Of a DNA stretch of 64,000 bases, positions 61,901 through 64,000 are shown piece after piece (the stretch's first letter is position 1; every line of letters begins with the position of its first letter). Source of the DNA: Bacteroidetes bacterium UBA7674 (lineage in GTDB: Bacteria > Bacteroidota > Bacteroidia > Chitinophagales > Chitinophagaceae); contig DLHG01000007.1 in the NCBI GenBank assembly GCA_002483105.1, positions 247,350 through 311,349 of the forward strand. Reading direction: 5' to 3'. The notes below the pieces were generated by a model, which did no database searches, was not told where the DNA came from, and worked only from the letters and a program-made list of their open reading frames with translations. A program made the position numbers and the translations under genes.

Positions 61901-62668
61901 ATGTACAAAGCCGACCACGAGCGATACACCTTCGCTGAGCAATTATATTGCCATACTGACAAGAAAATGGATGAGATCGCTAAACTCTCAAAGATCCCGC
62001 TAAGAAGCCTCTACCAGCGTGCCCGCGACTATAAATGGGACACCCTCCGTCGCGCTTCACGCCGCTCACCTATGGTGCTTTGCGAAGAAATGTACCGCGA
62101 ACTCTCCGACCTCACCGCAACAATCAACAGCCGCCCCGAAGGGCAACGAATACCCACACCCGCGGAGGCCGACCTCAGGCGCAAAATTGTATATACCATT
62201 GCCAAGGTCAAGAATTTTCCCACCCATGCCGAAGCTGCATTTCTCATGCAAAGTCTTATTCGCTACGGCACGCATTTTCATTATACCGAAGTACAAGGGC
62301 TTCAGACGCTGGTTGACTCTTTCTTATCCCATCGCGATGTCTATGGATTTGCGTCCTATCAACCGGAGCACAACCAGGAGACTGCTATGCTCAACGATCA
62401 GGAACTGGAAAAAGAAACAAACGGAGTCGATACGCCAGACTATCGTCACCCCGACGATACCACAGAAGAACTCAATAAAGACATCTTCAAGTGGCGCGCC
62501 CCTACTTTCGACACACATCCTGAGATCATCACTAAGTTCAAAACGCAGAAAGAAAGCTATTACACATCTCTCAAGTCATCTCCTGACGAAAGCGTACCGG
62601 AAAATAAAAATATCCTTTCTCAAAACCCGGACACGCTAAATGCCTCTACAGGCAATGCTTTCAGCTAA
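61901..62668 (+). CDS. Terminase-small-subunit-like DNA-binding protein (orphan)
   Basis: The 255-residue protein has an N-terminal helix-turn-helix (residues ~8-50, FAEQLYCHTDKKMDEIAKLS then IPLRSLYQRARDYKWDTLRR). The pattern is that of small terminase subunits and related phage DNA-binding proteins. The middle is helical (AEADLRRKIVYTIAKVKNFP) and the C-terminal third is disordered, Ser/Asp/Glu-rich. No large terminase or other phage gene is nearby, so it may be a phage remnant or a host regulator with a recruited domain. Base composition is higher in GC than the preceding island. Confidence 0.65.
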   Translation: MYKADHERYTFAEQLYCHTDKKMDEIAKLSKIPLRSLYQRARDYKWDTLRRASRRSPMVLCEEMYRELSDLTATINSRPEGQRIPTPAEADLRRKIVYTIAKVKNFPTHAEAAFLMQSLIRYGTHFHYTEVQGLQTLVDSFLSHRDVYGFASYQPEHNQETAMLNDQELEKETNGVDTPDYRHPDDTTEELNKDIFKWRAPTFDTHPEIITKFKTQKESYYTSLKSSPDESVPENKNILSQNPDTLNASTGNAFS

Positions 62669-62699
62669 TTCTGCATTATTTCAAGCCTGCACTACACTG

Positions 62700-62783
62700 C
62701 ACAGACACAGCACAAGTTCGCAAAGACACAGCACAAGCCTGCACAGACGTCGCACAAGCTCGCACAGACATTGCACAAGCCTG
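62700..62783. repeat. Four-copy 21-bp tandem repeat
   Basis: Units start at 62700, 62721, 62742 and 62763, each of the form CA(C/A)AGAC....GCACAAG.(C/T)CG or CTG. A truncated piece precedes them (AAGCCTG CACTACACTG) and CAAA follows. A reading frame through it would give a seven-residue repeat (RHSTSLH-like), but no convincing gene contains it. Confidence 0.8.
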
Positions 62784-62857
62784 CAAATTTTTATGACTTA
62801 TACACATTTCGCTATGGGTATTTATCACAGAATGTAATTTTATATGAGTACGTATCT

Positions 62858-62888
62858 CGTCCCCTCTGGAGAGGGGTAGGGGTGTGTC
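62858..62888 (+). repeat. Left inverted repeat of the DUF559 cassette
   Basis: CGTCCCCTCTGGAGAGGGGT followed by AGGGGTGTGTC. It matches the reverse complement of 63265-63296 with one substitution and one missing base, and itself contains a CCCCTCT/AGAGGGG-type hairpin. Confidence 0.85.
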
Positions 62889-62896
62889 TACGTAAG

Positions 62897-63277
62897 ATGA
62901 GAAAAGTTATTCCATACAATCCTAAGCTCAAGCAACTGGCGAGAAACCTGAGAAGCAATGGCACCAAAAGTGAAGTGCTACTCTGGTTGCAGTTGAGGGA
63001 TAAGCAGATGATGGGATATGACTTCCATAGACAGAAACCCGTTGACAATTACATTCTTGATTTCTTTTGTTATGAGTTGATGCTGGGAATTGAGCTAGAT
63101 GGTATTACGCACACCTTTGAGGATGTGGTAGAAAAAGATAGGGTTAAGGACCAGAGATTAAATGAGTTGGGTATTACTGTTTTGAGGTTTAATGATAAAG
63201 ATGTGCTGGATGATATGGCTAATGTTATCAGGGCCATTGAGGGGTTTATTGATTTTCGCGAGCCGACACACCCCTAA
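62897..63277 (+). CDS. DUF559-domain (Vsr-like) endonuclease-fold protein
   Basis: From MRKVIPYNPKLKQLARNLRS the product is 126 residues, the normal length of stand-alone DUF559 proteins. The Vsr/restriction-endonuclease-like core is visible: SEVLLWLQLRDKQMMGYDFH, Asp55 in YILDFFCY, and Glu66/Asp68/His72 in IELDGITH, then ITVLRFND. The activity is presumed nuclease but unproven. The gene is enclosed by near-perfect 31/32-bp inverted repeats, and its 3' end runs into the right repeat (REPTHP tail encoded by the repeat). Earlier in-frame starts lie outside the left repeat and are not used. The layout suggests a small mobile cassette. Confidence 0.85.
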   Translation: MRKVIPYNPKLKQLARNLRSNGTKSEVLLWLQLRDKQMMGYDFHRQKPVDNYILDFFCYELMLGIELDGITHTFEDVVEKDRVKDQRLNELGITVLRFNDKDVLDDMANVIRAIEGFIDFREPTHP

Positions 63278-63296
63278 CCCCTCTCTAGAGGGGACG
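63255..63296 (+). repeat. Right inverted repeat of the DUF559 cassette and third C-rich element
   Basis: TTCGCGAGCCGA (63255-63266) leads into ACACACCCCTAACCCC and the hairpin CCCCTCT-CT-AGAGGGG. Bases 63265-63296 pair with the left repeat. The TTCGCGAG(C/T)CG lead is shared with 5427 and 7735. It ends two bases before the comM stop codon (63299-63301). Confidence 0.85.
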
Positions 63297-63298
63297 TG

Positions 63299-64000
63299 TT
63301 ATCCCGCCCAGCCTTCTCTGTCGAGGCTGCGGTATTGGATGGCTTCGGCGAGGTGTTCGGGGCGGATGTCGGGGGAATCGGCGAGGTCGGCTATGGTTCG
63401 GGAGACTTTTAATATCCTGTCGTATGCACGGGCGGAGAGGTTGAGCCTGTCCATTGCTGTTTTCAGTAGTGTCTGCCCGATGGTGTTGATGGTGCAGATC
63501 TCTTTGAGCATCTTGCTGCTCATCTGCGCATTGCAATAGACGCCGTCGTTGGCCTCATATCTTTTTGCCTGTATCTCCCTGGCTTTCAGTACGCGTTCAC
63601 GAACGGCATTGCTGTCCTCTGATTGTCTTTCGGAAGAGAGCTCAGAGAACGGTACGGGTGTTACTTCTACATGGAGATCTATGCGGTCGAGCAAGGGGCC
63701 CGAAACTTTGTTCAGGTATTTCTGCACTACCTGTGGTGAGCAGGTGCATTCTTTGTCGGGGTGATTGAAATATCCGCAGGGACAGGGGTTCATGGAAGCG
63801 ATGAGCATGAAGCTGGCAGGGAAGTCGATACTGACCTTTGCGCGGGATATGGATACCCTGCGCTCCTCCATCGGCTGGCGCATCACCTCGAGGGCGGTGC
63901 GTTTGAACTCGGGCAACTCGTCGAGAAAAAGAACGCCGTTGTGCGCAAGTGATATTTCGCCGGGTTGTGGTATTCCTCCTCCACCTACTAAAGCTGCGTC
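63299..64000 (-). CDS. ComM/YifB-family AAA+ ATPase (Mg-chelatase-like), 5' part outside window
   Basis: The visible 233 residues are the C-terminal half. They begin DAALVGGGGIPQPGEISLAH, with the Walker B region GVLFLDELPEF, then SRAKVSIDFPASFMLIASMN (sensor 1) and PCPCGYF...CTCSP, a cysteine cluster typical of the family. LLDRIDLHVEV with the arginine finger region and the C-terminal Mg_chelatase_C block (LNLSARAYDRILKVSRTIAD) follow. ComM-type proteins promote branch migration during natural transformation in other bacteria; YifB is the general name. The gene continues beyond 64000. The DUF559 cassette repeat abuts its stop codon without disrupting it. Confidence 0.93.
   Translation of the reverse strand, partial: DAALVGGGGIPQPGEISLAHNGVLFLDELPEFKRTALEVMRQPMEERRVSISRAKVSIDFPASFMLIASMNPCPCGYFNHPDKECTCSPQVVQKYLNKVSGPLLDRIDLHVEVTPVPFSELSSERQSEDSNAVRERVLKAREIQAKRYEANDGVYCNAQMSSKMLKEICTINTIGQTLLKTAMDRLNLSARAYDRILKVSRTIADLADSPDIRPEHLAEAIQYRSLDREGWAG

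Noticed and set aside
62640..62837. Frame reading the 21-bp repeat as a seven-residue His/Ser repeat peptide
   Set aside because: It starts inside the preceding gene, has no coding-like ends, and is explained by the tandem DNA repeat.

Overview
The window looks like chromosomal DNA of a member of the Bacteroidota, most likely a Chitinophagales/Chitinophagaceae-type bacterium. The basis is several secreted proteins ending in type IX secretion (T9SS) sorting domains, two TonB-dependent receptors with carboxypeptidase-like N-terminal domains, many lipoproteins, promoters of the TAnnTTTG type, no obvious Shine-Dalgarno pairing, and dispersed C-rich or 'CGCAAAG'-type intergenic repeats. No rRNA, tRNA, CRISPR array or intact insertion sequence was found.

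Layout. 1-3.5 kb: tail of an unknown gene coupled to a small secreted protein, an amidohydrolase and a DinD-like protein. 3.5-9.5 kb: CorA transporter, periplasmic cyclophilin, a TIGR02757-family protein, then a SAM-riboswitch-controlled methionine operon (trans-sulfuration enzyme plus homoserine dehydrogenase). 9.5-12.3 kb: tight operon lpxH-like / SixA-like phosphatase / AmgK-like kinase fused to a RapZ C-terminal domain. 12.3-25.8 kb: a large T9SS adhesin-like protein, a beta-propeller protein, M28 and M2 peptidases, a glycosyltransferase, and a TonB receptor with a partner. 26-32.2 kb: a second TonB receptor, then three related lipoproteins surrounding an orphan LuxR-type response regulator. 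32-43 kb: housekeeping genes (mfd, a GT39 mannosyltransferase-like protein, 3-hydroxyacyl-CoA dehydrogenase, fumarylacetoacetate hydrolase, carbonic anhydrase, lipid kinase, nadC).

43.5-47 kb: a TPR histidine kinase/LytTR regulator pair, followed by a lipoprotein whose upstream region carries a 9-bp direct repeat with LytTR-like spacing. 47-58.4 kb: three T9SS cargo genes, one broken by a -1 frameshift near its N-terminus, and a UvrD helicase fused to an AddB-like Fe-S nuclease. 58.6-61.8 kb: an AT-rich island with a sce7726-family PD-(D/E)XK-like protein, a Beta-protein (sce7725-like) family protein and two unknown proteins. This is the best candidate here for an undescribed, possibly defensive, system. 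61.9-63.3 kb: an orphan terminase-small-subunit-like protein, a 21-bp tandem repeat and a DUF559 nuclease gene enclosed by near-perfect 31/32-bp inverted repeats, inserted against the 3' end of a comM/yifB gene that runs off the window.

Functional links. The methionine operon, the envelope-sugar operon and the two-component pair each form clear units. The remaining genes are mostly single transcription units separated by recognisable hairpin terminators. Protein family calls come from reading motifs; no database search was run.
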